A stretch of DNA of 64,000 nucleotides from NCBI RefSeq assembly GCF_029909975.1, contig NZ_CP094516.1, positions 7,356,501 through 7,420,500 of the forward strand. Reading direction: 5' to 3'. The stretch's first letter is position 1; each line of letters opens with the position of its first letter. This DNA is from Bradyrhizobium sp. ISRA430 (GTDB taxonomy: Bacteria; Pseudomonadota; Alphaproteobacteria; Rhizobiales; Xanthobacteraceae). The translations under genes were made by a program, and so were the position numbers. Positions 29,485 to 38,498 of this stretch are shown piece by piece. Below the pieces are notes generated by a model that saw nothing but the letters and a program-made list of their open reading frames with translations, had not been told where the DNA came from and ran no database searches.

Positions 29485-30182
29485 TTAGTTCGCTGTGCCG
29501 TATTCGTGGTGCTGAAACATGAGCGCGTCGGACCGTTCGCTGCCATGATTTAAGCCGGGGCCGAAGCGTTCTCAGAAGTTTATCATGATACCGCACTTGA
29601 ATAGCCGATGCTCACGTTAGCTGGTACCATCACGTTTACTGATAACGCACAGGGAGGAACGAGCACGCCTGTTTTCAGAATTCCCCAATTATCGCTGCCA
29701 ACAGCCTGATCCGGAGGCGCTAAGTACGGACCCAGCGGCAAAAACCACGAATCCCCAGAGAAACCAAATCACAAGAGCAGGCGGCACAACGAGGAGGGAG
29801 GCTTTTCCGGTTGCCGTTCTGAGTCTTGATGGTCGGGACAGGCTTCCCATGATCGCCAGAGTTTGAGGCGACATCGGTCCGTTAAAGCCACGAAGACTAG
29901 CTTCGTCCACGGCTATCTCGCACCACAACCGCTAATCGATCACCCATGGCAGAAGAGCCTGCCAATGGGAGAACCCGCCTCTACTCGGTACAACAAACAA
30001 CCCCGATGCCATGTGGGGCGGATCGACCCTCGCCAAGAAATGGGCGTCAAGTAGACGGTTGGCCTCGACGATGGCTCGGGCAGGGCAATAACATCGCGGC
30101 ATCCCCGACGGTCGCTCCTGCGAACTCTGCTCTGCGCCGAAAGCGATGTGCCCTTGCACGAAAGCGGACGTCTCGCCTCTGG
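29485..30182. other. Stretch between effector relic and next effector, one doubtful small ORF
   Basis: The only protein-like frame is on the minus strand at 29689-29928 (79 codons), with one hydrophobic helix (LLVVPPALVIWFLWGFVVFA), but it has no clear ribosome site. I see no ULP protease remnant downstream of the 602-aa effector (which ends at 30183). Confidence 0.35.
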
Positions 30183-31991
30183 TTATTCATCATCAAGCAG
30201 TCGCCGAAGCTCCCCTGGAGAAAACTGCTCTGGCTCGAAAGTAAATTCTTCTGGATCAATGGAAACAGGAGGAGCGAAGTGATCATCCCTTAGTCCGTGA
30301 AGCGCGTCGTGCAAGTCCTTTTCCAGTTGCCGCAGCTCCTCTGGAGGGACGGAGACGGGCGAGTCGCTGGGTTGATCATCGAGATGATCCAGTACTCGCC
30401 GAAGATCTGCCTGAGGGAGCTGCTCCGAATCGGATGCGACTTGCTCCTGGATGAAAGCCGAGTTGGCGGGTTGATCATCTCGCCCCTCGGTAAGCTCCTG
30501 TGCGTCTTCATCCTCGAGCAGTCGCCAAAACTCCGCTGGAGAGAACTGCTCTGGATCAATGATAAACTCTTCTGTATCAAAGGAAAACGAGGGGTCAGGG
30601 GGATCCTCCGATTGCCGGTGAAGCTCGTTACGCAACTCCTTTTCCAGCTGCTGAAGCTCCTCTGAAGGCAGGGAAACTGGCAAGGGGATAGCTTGGTCAT
30701 CAAGATGGTCGCGCAGGCGCCGAAGCTGCTCCTGAGGAAGCTGCTCTGGATCGACCGCGACCTGTCCGTCGAGGAGAGCCGACGGGACAGGTTGATTGTC
30801 GTGTCCCTCCTGATGCTCCTCTTGCCGACTAGCTTCGTACGACGCGCGGTGCTGCGCAGCGGCGCTGTCGATGCGTGTCGGTTCTGTCAGTAAAGTGCCT
30901 TCGGGATTGATGAGCGCCACGTTCTGAGGGGAAGGATTGAGCTTAGCGCGAGTACGCCCCGGACGCACGATGGGCACGACGCCCCCCGTCGACCGAAAGG
31001 TCCGCAGATGCTCTAATGCTTTAATGAGTCTATTGCTACTAGAGGCACCGCTGAACTCGCGCACGTCACTGCCATCGCTCAGCGATTTGCCGTCTAGCCG
31101 AGCAACAATGCTTGGTTTATTTTTTGCGAAGAGCCAACGGCTATAGCCGATAAGAGAACCTGCATGCTGCTTCGCCGTAACGGAGGCCGTCCCGCCCGCA
31201 ATAAGCGCCTCCTCAAGCCTGAAGATATCGGCAGCATCCTCCGGATAAAGAGGTCGCCTGTCCCACTGCCCCCGGACTATGACGCCCGTTGAGGCGATCG
31301 GCATTGCTCCGCCACTTCCTCCTGAAGCGGCGCTTGCGGTCGGTTTCCGATATACCAGAACTTCTTCCAGATCGTTCAGCGTCCTCTGTCTTTTCGCTGC
31401 TCTCGATTGAGCTGTGTCATGTTCATGATTGATGGGGAGCTCCTCACTTGCCAGGAGATTGCTCTGGGCCCGTGGATCGATCGCCTCATCCGGGGATTGC
31501 CGGCCATCGTTAGATGCGTCTTTCGCTGAGGGGAGCGCGCGCGGTCGCCCGCGACAAACCAAATGACCGGAATCATGATACGCACGAAGGACGCTTACGC
31601 CTGTCTTCATGAGGGCGTCATTTGGAAAGTAGGTATCTAGGTGATTAACCAGGGACTGGTGGTTCCTTAGATCAGTCGTTTGGCCACGGGCGCGGAGATC
31701 ATTCGCCAGTCGACGAAGTGCCTGAGTATAAAGCCTGACCGTATTCGGTTGCGGATTCTTCTGATCCACATAGTGAGCAATCGCCTTGTCGATAAGGCCC
31801 CGGTCTTCTGTAGATAGATGGGGATAGAAGCCTCGATCGCCAACGGGAGCGGGTTCGGCCTGCTTTGCCTCAGCCAAGTGCTGCTCAAAGCCGTCTTGTC
31901 CGGCCTGGCTCGTCTGCGGCTCTTGCGGCACGTCGTGCTGCACCTGCGACCAATCTGGCACGTTAAACGGGTCAAAATCTTGCGGGTCCAC
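30183..31991 (-). CDS. Type III effector with acidic LLDDE repeats and NLS (paralogue of the 10628 effector)
   Basis: A 602-aa minus-strand protein starting with GTG (GAGG 7 nt upstream) about 35 bp after a tts box. Residues 15-45 (VQHDVPQEP, QAGQDGFEQHL) align with the 610-aa effector. Two integrase-core-like helical modules occupy about 55-145 and 235-340, separated by a linker carrying AAKRQRTLND at 198-207, a nuclear localisation-type signal like PAKRRRTLD of the paralogue. The C-terminal 190 residues form two units of about 95 residues, each with LRRxLDHLDDQ, PPEELRQLEKDL and a final QFSPGELRRLLDDE-like helix; the protein stops right after the last one. The acidic amphipathic helices resemble activation or protein-docking segments. 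There is no catalytic domain. Delivery to the plant nucleus is inferred. Confidence 0.75.
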   Translation of the reverse strand: MDPQDFDPFNVPDWSQVQHDVPQEPQTSQAGQDGFEQHLAEAKQAEPAPVGDRGFYPHLSTEDRGLIDKAIAHYVDQKNPQPNTVRLYTQALRRLANDLRARGQTTDLRNHQSLVNHLDTYFPNDALMKTGVSVLRAYHDSGHLVCRGRPRALPSAKDASNDGRQSPDEAIDPRAQSNLLASEELPINHEHDTAQSRAAKRQRTLNDLEEVLVYRKPTASAASGGSGGAMPIASTGVIVRGQWDRRPLYPEDAADIFRLEEALIAGGTASVTAKQHAGSLIGYSRWLFAKNKPSIVARLDGKSLSDGSDVREFSGASSSNRLIKALEHLRTFRSTGGVVPIVRPGRTRAKLNPSPQNVALINPEGTLLTEPTRIDSAAAQHRASYEASRQEEHQEGHDNQPVPSALLDGQVAVDPEQLPQEQLRRLRDHLDDQAIPLPVSLPSEELQQLEKELRNELHRQSEDPPDPSFSFDTEEFIIDPEQFSPAEFWRLLEDEDAQELTEGRDDQPANSAFIQEQVASDSEQLPQADLRRVLDHLDDQPSDSPVSVPPEELRQLEKDLHDALHGLRDDHFAPPVSIDPEEFTFEPEQFSPGELRRLLDDE

Positions 31992-32026
31992 GCTAACCTC
32001 ACTCCAGGATCACCTGAACAGGTCTG

Positions 32027-32056
32027 CCTAGTCGAGCAAGCTTTCGAGAACCTGAC
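32027..32056 (-). promoter_or_regulatory. tts box for the 602-aa effector
   Basis: On the minus strand GTCAGGTTCTCGAAAGCT starts at 32056: one difference from the best box in this window (10565). It ends about 35 bp before the effector start at 31991. Confidence 0.85.
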
Positions 32057-32312
32057 TTGGCTATGGTTCCGCAGCGGAGAGTTATCGCGGTGACTAACCT
32101 GGGAAATGACCGCGTTCGGGACCAGCTTCTCCTGAACACTCCGCCTCGCCTTGCTTGGGGTCCAACGAGATCTTTTGTCCATAAGCTCTTACAGCTGGCG
32201 CACCCCTAGATGGGCTCATCTCGCGCAGATGCAGCCGGTCTCCTCAACAAGTTCGCGAAGCTCAGGTCCCATGCGTCACGAGATGGCGGAATCAGGATGG
32301 CGTCTGCCATGA

Positions 32313-33920
32313 TCAGAAGAATATCAACGTAGATACCAGCAGATTGAGCGCGTGTTCAGTTTGGGGCGTGTGCGTGATGCTTGTGGGGTTATGAATGTAT
32401 GATAGTCCCACGCCTGCATATATTCCCGGAGCAAGATGGGCGGTATATGTTCCGGTGATTGCCGTGGTATCACGATGCACAAGCTGGCCTTTAGCCAGGG
32501 CAGCATCCACCGCAAATTTGCTCCAGCTCGTGTTACTAGCAACGATTGCAATCAGATCACTGGGCCGGCTATCAAAAGGCCCTTTCGCATAAAGACGAAG
32601 CTCGTAATATTGGCTGATCCTGTTGAGGTCAGGCGGAGCTCCCATGATGGAGAAGCCGCCATAGATGCCGCGAGACGGCGTCCCACTCGCGTCAATCTGC
32701 CAGAGCTGCCTGTCCGCAGCGATGTAGTGAAAATTATTCCCACTCTCCCTTTGTTGCTTGGGGTCCGCCAAATTCGTGTAGCGGCTACTGTTCAAACCAA
32801 CGCCCGCCCGCAGCCACGTGTCGGCTACGCCGGGAGCAGCCTTGCTCTTGTAGCCGGCTTCTTCAACGAGAAGGATGCCCGCATTGGCCGTGCTCCAGTT
32901 CAAGCCGGTGGGATTCTCGGTTATGTGGGCATAGGCACCATCTGGGCTGATTGAGCGCTGGACGGAGACCTTGTTGTACAAGCGATCGTCAAAATTGTAC
33001 TTCAAGTTGACCGCCGGCGTCGGCGCAGCATTGGTGCTCATCCCTGCCTGGAACAAGGCAGACATGTTCGATCCTGTAATTCCTCCGAACAATGTGCCGG
33101 TGAACTCATTTTGGTTTCTGAGGTAGCCAAGTTTGAGTTCTAGCGTCCTGTCGAAGAAAGTCTGGTAGTAGGCGAGCGTATTGATTCCCACTCGATCTGG
33201 TCCCGGGCGCTCCCACGTCCAGTATTGCTGCTCGGCTCCTACGACAATCTGTCCGTCGGCAATGCCAAACCGGCTGAGATCGTAGGTGACGATCATGAAG
33301 TTTGCCGACGCGAAGGTCGGATTCTGGCCCATATAGAGCTGGTTTGCGATAGTGCTTCTGGCTGCATTCGGCAGCTGGTTGTTTGCAAAGCTGTTGTGTG
33401 TCCAGCCGATGTAGCCAATGCCGACATCTGCCAGCGCCGATCTAACGCCGTCCGTGTCCTGATCAATCGTGTCCGCAGGGCCAGGTATGTTGAGCCACAT
33501 CCCTTTTTCACGCAGATTGTTGTACCTTTCGAAGGGATCTATCGTCTTTTGCCGTCTCGTCTGAGTAGCCTTGTCCGCATTGCCGCGCTTCACGAAAGGC
33601 ACTCCGGGACCTGCTGCTGGCGGCGGGGCAGAAGGGCGGATTGTCTGACGGATCAGGTCGATCCGGAGCTTTGCGGCCCGATCGGAAGTCTTTCCTCTTT
33701 TGCTGGCCTGATCCACAGGGTGGTTACTAGGATCGAGTCCGCTCGCGGTTTGTGCCAGTACGGAATTGCCGACCAGACAAACCGCTAGCGAAAGCGCGAC
33801 AACAAGCCCAGATTGCTTTCCCCTTGGCCTGAAATTGAAAGAAAGTGCTGCCGTAGCCGAGTATGTCCGAGGCGAGGTCGTCGCAAGAAGGCAATCACGC
33901 ATGGCGTACTTCGGGTCCAT
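32313..33920 (-). CDS. Carbohydrate-selective porin (OprB-like)
   Basis: A 535-aa outer-membrane porin. The frame is open to 34220, but I chose the ATG at 33920 because a signal sequence follows (GLVVALSLAVCLVGNSVLA, about residues 38-56) and the longer N-terminus looks non-coding. A proline-rich linker precedes the beta-barrel domain, which has the alternating pattern of OprB proteins (for example IVVGAEQQYWTWERPGPDRV and FFDRTLELKLGYL) and ends in the aromatic residue (LLVSTLIFF) needed for barrel assembly. It would let sugars cross the outer membrane. It stands alone on the minus strand between effectors and hemN. No transporter genes are adjacent. Confidence 0.85.
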   Translation of the reverse strand: MDPKYAMRDCLLATTSPRTYSATAALSFNFRPRGKQSGLVVALSLAVCLVGNSVLAQTASGLDPSNHPVDQASKRGKTSDRAAKLRIDLIRQTIRPSAPPPAAGPGVPFVKRGNADKATQTRRQKTIDPFERYNNLREKGMWLNIPGPADTIDQDTDGVRSALADVGIGYIGWTHNSFANNQLPNAARSTIANQLYMGQNPTFASANFMIVTYDLSRFGIADGQIVVGAEQQYWTWERPGPDRVGINTLAYYQTFFDRTLELKLGYLRNQNEFTGTLFGGITGSNMSALFQAGMSTNAAPTPAVNLKYNFDDRLYNKVSVQRSISPDGAYAHITENPTGLNWSTANAGILLVEEAGYKSKAAPGVADTWLRAGVGLNSSRYTNLADPKQQRESGNNFHYIAADRQLWQIDASGTPSRGIYGGFSIMGAPPDLNRISQYYELRLYAKGPFDSRPSDLIAIVASNTSWSKFAVDAALAKGQLVHRDTTAITGTYTAHLAPGIYAGVGLSYIHNPTSITHTPQTEHALNLLVSTLIFF

Positions 33921-35071
33921 GTCTGCCGGCCATGAATAGATTGAACTGCGGCCTGATTGGCCCAGAGTGAGCTCCCGGCGTTTTCGCGTCCGAGGGCAAG
34001 GGGGACGAGCCAGAACTCGATCCATCCGAAGAGAACCACCAAGGCTTCCTGAACCTCTCAGCTCGTGGCGCGATGATGATCTGGTCCGAAACTTTGCTTG
34101 TGCATGACGCCGGTGCGCCGAGAGCCAGCTGAGAGCGCAGGCTCGGCAAATGCTCACGACGAGCGCGCGGGGGCTTGCTGTCCTGGCCACCAAAACATTG
34201 CGAATGTCCACCCTGCTCACTGCGAGTCAGGCGAGCCTGGCGGTGTCGCGCATTTGCATCGAAGGCGGCTTTCTGGACGAAACAGCAGCTGCCGGGAAGC
34301 AAGGCTCGCCGTGCAAGAGGCTTGGCTTCACGAAGCGCTTCGTTGGGATCGTTGTCAGCGAAACACGATACAATCGCCAGGCTTGAAGGCCGAAGAGCCT
34401 TTGAATTTGCGCGCGCGGCAACCACAGCAGAACATCCAACGTGATGGCCCACGAGGCCGGAGGAATCAGCCATCGAGCGGCTTCGGCGGGTATCGGCGAG
34501 CCGTTGCTGGCTGCCGTCAGCGCGGCACAACCTGTCTTGCATCCGAATCCTTGACGAGCGCGGCGTTCGTTGGTCTCGCTTGCCACGAGCCCATCATCTC
34601 GAACAATCTGCCGGAATTAGTAGTTGACCAGGTGCAGTGCTTGCCGGTCCAATCGGCCATTGCGGCTCGGCCGATCAGCCGTGGCGCTCACGTGGCGCTT
34701 CCCGGATGAAGTTGCTGGTCTCGGCAAGGCGTGAGGCGGGGCTCCATCGTACACACTGCAGAATCAGTTGACGGTTTGCATTCGTGCCGTGGCACGCTAA
34801 GAAAATCTGCAAAGTTCTTCTGAATGATGAGAAAAGCGCCATCGCCGGCGAAGATGAGTACCATTGCTCGCTGGTGACGCTATCATGGAGAACGCGCAAA
34901 TTGTCGCGTTGCGTTGCTCAAGAAGTAGCGTTTCATAGGAGCAGGGCAGCCGACGGCAAGCTCGCCAAGATTGATTATTGTCGACGCTGGCAGCTCCTGG
35001 AGCGCGTGAGCATCGCAGGCTATCGCGTCGACAAAACAAGCCTGGTGGAATGGGATCTTGAGCGAGGGACA
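33921..35071. other. Intergenic stretch, no gene seen
   Basis: About 1.1 kb between the porin and the next plus-strand gene. Long frames on both strands (up to about 200 codons) overlap fully, are rich in Arg/Cys/Ser and match no family, so I treat them as non-coding. Confidence 0.45.
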
Positions 35072-35590
35072 ATGGACTTGATTGATCAAGCGGCCGCTTC
35101 AGACTTGCGGCCGCCCTTGCACGGGCCGTCAAGACGGATTCTCCCGGTTTTGGTGCTCCCGCTTGTCCTCGTTGGCTCGTGTGCTGCTGGCGCCTGGCTT
35201 TGGGCTGACCTTGAAGAGTTTGTCGAGGCGCCGGAAGCCCAGGACGTCGCTTCAACGATGAGCCTGTCACTGGAGGACAGGGCATCCTTGTTTGAGATAA
35301 AGTGGGCACAGCAGAAAACTGGCGATGAGATCGCAGTACTCAACAGCCGGATCAATGCCCAGCGGGATGACCTCAAAGGGATCCTGGATCAGATCACCAT
35401 GCTGACTTCGCGGATCGATTCGCTGCAGAGTTTAACAGCTGTCCCTTCTGCTGCTTCCGAGCCTCCTTTGTCGTCAGCCCGGGCTGTTTCGAGCGCCGCC
35501 AGGAAACGCTTCGGGCGGTCCAAACCACAGGGACCTATTTCCGTCGGAGGCGCGCCAGTGATCGCCGGACCGAAGACAGCCGAGCCTTGA
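35072..35590 (+). CDS. Small membrane-anchored coiled-coil protein, unknown
   Basis: A 172-aa protein. The frame is open from 34784, but the ATG at 35072 follows AGGGAC and gives a sensible N-terminus. A single transmembrane helix (ILPVLVLPLVLVGSCAAGAW, about residues 23-45) is followed by a heptad-rich helix (KTGDEIAVLNSRINAQRDDL onward, about 80-120) and a basic, proline/serine-rich tail. The layout suggests an inner-membrane protein with a periplasmic coiled coil. I do not know the family and the neighbours give no hint. Confidence 0.6.
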   Translation: MDLIDQAAASDLRPPLHGPSRRILPVLVLPLVLVGSCAAGAWLWADLEEFVEAPEAQDVASTMSLSLEDRASLFEIKWAQQKTGDEIAVLNSRINAQRDDLKGILDQITMLTSRIDSLQSLTAVPSAASEPPLSSARAVSSAARKRFGRSKPQGPISVGGAPVIAGPKTAEP

Positions 35591-36003
35591 GGTCTGAGAC
35601 GCTGCAGGCGTGGTCGAGTCTCCAACTGTGCTCGAGGAGGCGGGCCGTAGCTTCGCAAAGCTGGCTCCAGCCGTAAAATACCCGAAGCTTGTGCGGGCGC
35701 CGGCGTCTCCAGCGGCATGTCGCTGAAGCCGTCACGATCATAGAGCACTCAAGGGGAGGTGGGGCAGAGCACTTTCCGCATGATCGAGGCGTGGCTCTGA
35801 ACGGCGGAGCGCGCTGCGCCTCTCCTTACAATCAGCTCCCTTTTTAATCAGCCTTCGACAGTTTTGAGACCATATCTGAACGGTCGTGTCATCACACCGC
35901 CGCCGCATCCTCGAAATCTGGCCTGTCTGCCCGAGGCGCTTCTTCGGATCGCTCCCTCGCCAAGAGCTTAGAGGTTTGGGATCTGCTCACATGCGTGGCT
36001 GAG
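35591..36003. other. Intergenic stretch, no gene seen
   Basis: About 0.4 kb between convergent genes. No convincing ORF; short frames only. No terminator-like hairpin was recognised. Confidence 0.45.
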
Positions 36004-37338
36004 TTAATAGGGGGTACGGTCGAGATAAGTGTCGAACGCGGCAGCAACAGCGCGAATGACAAACCGGTGCTCCTGCTTGACCCGAATGAATCCCTCTTCA
36101 ATCTCCACTATCCCGTCTTCGGCAAGCATTCCCAGGCGGTCGGCCGAATCGAGAAGAGGCATCGGATCAAATCCGTGAGCAGCACAGATTGCTGGTACGT
36201 CGACCTGCAAATCGCACATCAGACGCTCGATGATTGCGGCGCGGAGGCGATCTTCGGCGGTGAGACAGTAGCCTTTTGAGGTTGCCAGACGGCCAGCCTG
36301 AATGTGTTGGTGATAGGAGGCGGTTGCGATCTCGTTCTGGACGTAACCGTCACGCAGACGGCCGATGGCTGACGGACCTAAGCCGATTACGGTTTTGCAG
36401 GTATCAGCCGAATAGCCCAGAGAGTTGCGGCGCAGCCGACCAGCTTTCTGGGCCAGCGCGAGCTCGTCATTGGGCAGGGCGAAATGGTCGAGCCCGATCT
36501 GGCGGTAGCCGGCCGAGACCAGCGTATCTGCAATAGCCGCGGCTTGCTCAGCGCGGGCGACATTATCCGGCAGCGCCGTCTCATCGATCTGGCGCTGACG
36601 CTTCATATAGGAGGGGACGTGAGCATAGCCGAAAACCGCAAGCCGGTCTGGCCGCATGGCCAGAGCTGTCCGCGCGGAGTCCACGCAGGACCGCACCGTC
36701 TGATGTGGCAGTCCGAAGAGAAGGTCGAAATTGATGCGGCTTATGCCATGCTGGCGTAGACTTTCGACGACCGAAGCTGTGAGCTCCTCGCTCTGGACTC
36801 GGTTGACCGCCCTTTGGACCACGGGGTCGAAGCTTTGCACGCCGATGCTCGCGCGGTTGATCCCCGCCGCTTCCAACGTTTCCACCATCTCGGCCGTGAC
36901 CCCACGCGGATCGATTTCTATGGCGATGGTAGCTGATTTGCTGAATGCAAAGCAGTGGCGCAGAAGTTCCATCAAGGCCAGAAAATCGCTCGGTGCAATG
37001 GTGGTCGGCGTCCCGCCGCCGAAATGCACGTCGCTCACCGGCAGAGCGCGCGGCACTTGCTCTGCGACCAAGCCTATCTCGTCCCGCACTGCTGCCAAGT
37101 AATTGCGGACCGGTCGCTCGCCGCGAGTAAGGCTTGTAGGGAAGCCGCAATACCAACATATAGAGCGACAGAACGGAACGTGGATGTAGAGCGATACGGG
37201 CTCGTCGGGCGGCAGCCGCCTCAGCCATGTCTCACAAGTTTTGGCACCGACCATCGCGGAGAAATCCGGTACGGTTGGATAGATGGTGTACCAAGGCAGG
37301 CGAACATCGCAATACTTGTTTAGAAGGGAGATCTGCAA
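36004..37338 (-). CDS. hemN: Oxygen-independent coproporphyrinogen III dehydrogenase
   Basis: A 444-aa radical-SAM enzyme that converts coproporphyrinogen III to protoporphyrinogen IX without oxygen, so haem can be made in the microaerobic nodule. The 4Fe-4S motif CRSICWYC (Cys57, Cys61, Cys64) is intact, followed by the SAM-binding HFGGGTPT near residue 108 and conserved segments such as EIDPRGVT, IGVQSFDPVVQ and FDLLFGLPHQT. Length matches HemN, and the start MQISLLNKYCDVRLPWYT fits the family pattern around YTxYPT. A FixK-type box lies 65 bp upstream. Rhizobial hemN genes are typically controlled by FixK/FNR-type regulators in low oxygen. Confidence 0.94.
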   Translation of the reverse strand: MQISLLNKYCDVRLPWYTIYPTVPDFSAMVGAKTCETWLRRLPPDEPVSLYIHVPFCRSICWYCGFPTSLTRGERPVRNYLAAVRDEIGLVAEQVPRALPVSDVHFGGGTPTTIAPSDFLALMELLRHCFAFSKSATIAIEIDPRGVTAEMVETLEAAGINRASIGVQSFDPVVQRAVNRVQSEELTASVVESLRQHGISRINFDLLFGLPHQTVRSCVDSARTALAMRPDRLAVFGYAHVPSYMKRQRQIDETALPDNVARAEQAAAIADTLVSAGYRQIGLDHFALPNDELALAQKAGRLRRNSLGYSADTCKTVIGLGPSAIGRLRDGYVQNEIATASYHQHIQAGRLATSKGYCLTAEDRLRAAIIERLMCDLQVDVPAICAAHGFDPMPLLDSADRLGMLAEDGIVEIEEGFIRVKQEHRFVIRAVAAAFDTYLDRTPY

Positions 37339-37396
37339 GACTTCACTTTCCCATGCTCAAACAGCATGAAGCTGACCGATGCCCTCTCTTGTGTCT

Positions 37397-37410
37397 TTGC
37401 GTTATGTCAA
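37397..37410 (-). promoter_or_regulatory. FixK/FNR-type box upstream of hemN
   Basis: On the minus strand the 14-mer TTGACATAACGCAA fits the Bradyrhizobium FixK2 pattern TTG(A/C)-N6-(T/G)CAA. Its centre lies 65 bp before the hemN start, leaving room for a -41.5 activator position and a leader of about 24 nt. Confidence 0.6.
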
Positions 37411-38293
37411 ACCCGCCTAGTGGTTTCTGAGATCTGGTCCCGTTTTCGATGTTACTGCCAACGCAGCTTAGGGGCAGTGCAGGGAGTGAGAGCCGCTCGT
37501 TGGCGATTATCGGGACGTTTAGGTATGAATGTTCTCCTGCGAGCAGGTCAAAGCGGCTAGACGAACCCGACGAGCCTGCGCGAACGATCAATCGCTCATC
37601 CGAGGGCACGTCGTCTCGCATTCGCTGACGGCCAGTCATTTTTGCGACGAAAACATGGACCTGTAGGTCTCACCAGGAGCCAGCTGAGCTTGCCGCTGGA
37701 TCTTCAAACCGCCTTTTTCAAGCAAAAGCCGTTTTGGTTGCTCACAGAGTTTAACGGATGCCTCCCATCAAAGGCCGGCGTGCCACGGAAGTTAAGTTGG
37801 TCGCTAGATGAGAGCGCGAGGAGCGCAATAGCAAAACGTGACGCGACGTGCGATTCAAGTCTTTTGGCGCAGCTGACGAAAACAAGTATTGATCCCTAGT
37901 ATCGAACGCATGAGCCTCAATTCCGCCACGCTGGTTGTCTCATTGCCACAAGCATCATCACGGATGTACTGATGATGTTGGGGCGACCCCAGCGCACTTT
38001 CAGCCCCCCGGCGAAGTGCGTCGGGGCGCCTTGCTTCAGCGGCGTCTCGTCGCTGTCTAATGCAGCTCATCAACTCACAACGAATTTGGACGTCTTGCTG
38101 ATGGCAAAGCGAATCCCGGCCAGATGCATCGGACGAGACACTATCTGCAATAGTTTCTATTCTGCTTCATCAACTGGGTTGTTTTCTTTTTAAAATCGCC
38201 TTTGCAGCTATCGATCCCTGCCAGATCGCGCATATCTATTCAGGCAGCGGACGTTGTTGGCCGGGATAATCCCGGCCGTTTGTCAATTTCCTC
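37411..38293. other. Intergenic stretch, no gene seen
   Basis: About 0.9 kb between hemN and the tRNA-like pair. Frames of 60-98 codons overlap on both strands and have no recognisable motif. Confidence 0.4.
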
Positions 38294-38356
38294 GCCGGCG
38301 TGGCGCAGCGCATGGTAACGACGAAGGTCGCTGGTTCAAATCCTGCCGCCGGCACA
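38294..38356 (+). tRNA. Degenerate tRNA lacking its anticodon arm
   Basis: The segment begins with acceptor half GCCGGCG and ends with its exact complement CGCCGGC plus A. Between them are a D-arm-like GCGCAGCGCATGGTAA, a variable-loop-like AAGGTC and a T arm GCTGG-TTCAAAT-CCTGC. Only about 27 nt separate position 9 from the T stem, so the anticodon stem-loop (about 12 nt or more) is deleted. The opposite strand encodes GFEPAT, the usual peptide read from reversed T loops. Amino-acid identity cannot be stated. It is probably a dead tRNA, possibly phage-borne. Confidence 0.55.
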
Positions 38357-38358
38357 AT

Positions 38359-38432
38359 GCCCGCGTAGCGCACTGTAGAGCAGCCCCTTCGTAAGGGGCA
38401 GGTCGGGGGATCAACCACTCCCGCGGGCTCCA
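38359..38432 (+). tRNA. tRNA-Thr (CGT)-like, degenerate
   Basis: A 74-nt segment with a perfect 7-bp acceptor stem (GCCCGCG / CGCGGGC) and an encoded TCCA end. The anticodon stem GCCCC/GGGGC encloses a 7-nt loop TTCGTAA, which gives anticodon CGT (Thr). The D arm is shortened and lacks the GG pair, and the T loop (ATCAACC) has lost the TTC-A pattern. It therefore looks like a decaying gene. It follows the first tRNA-like element after 2-4 nt. Confidence 0.55.
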
Positions 38433-38498
38433 GTTGCACGCCATTATGGCTCTAGCAGCGGTTGATCACGCCCTGGGTGAGGGTGTAGCCTGAAACTC

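Noticed and set aside
34098..34709. Plus-strand frame of 203 codons and overlapping minus frames
   Set aside because: All three overlap, are Arg/Cys/Ser-rich, lack ribosome sites and resemble no protein family.
37355..37378. GTCAGCTTCATG upstream of hemN
   Set aside because: Only the first eight bases match a tts box; the TCG and AAG parts are absent, and hemN is not an effector.
38236..38439. Minus-strand ORF containing AAGFEPATF
   Set aside because: This peptide is the well-known artefact of translating the reverse strand of a tRNA T loop; it supports the tRNA call instead.
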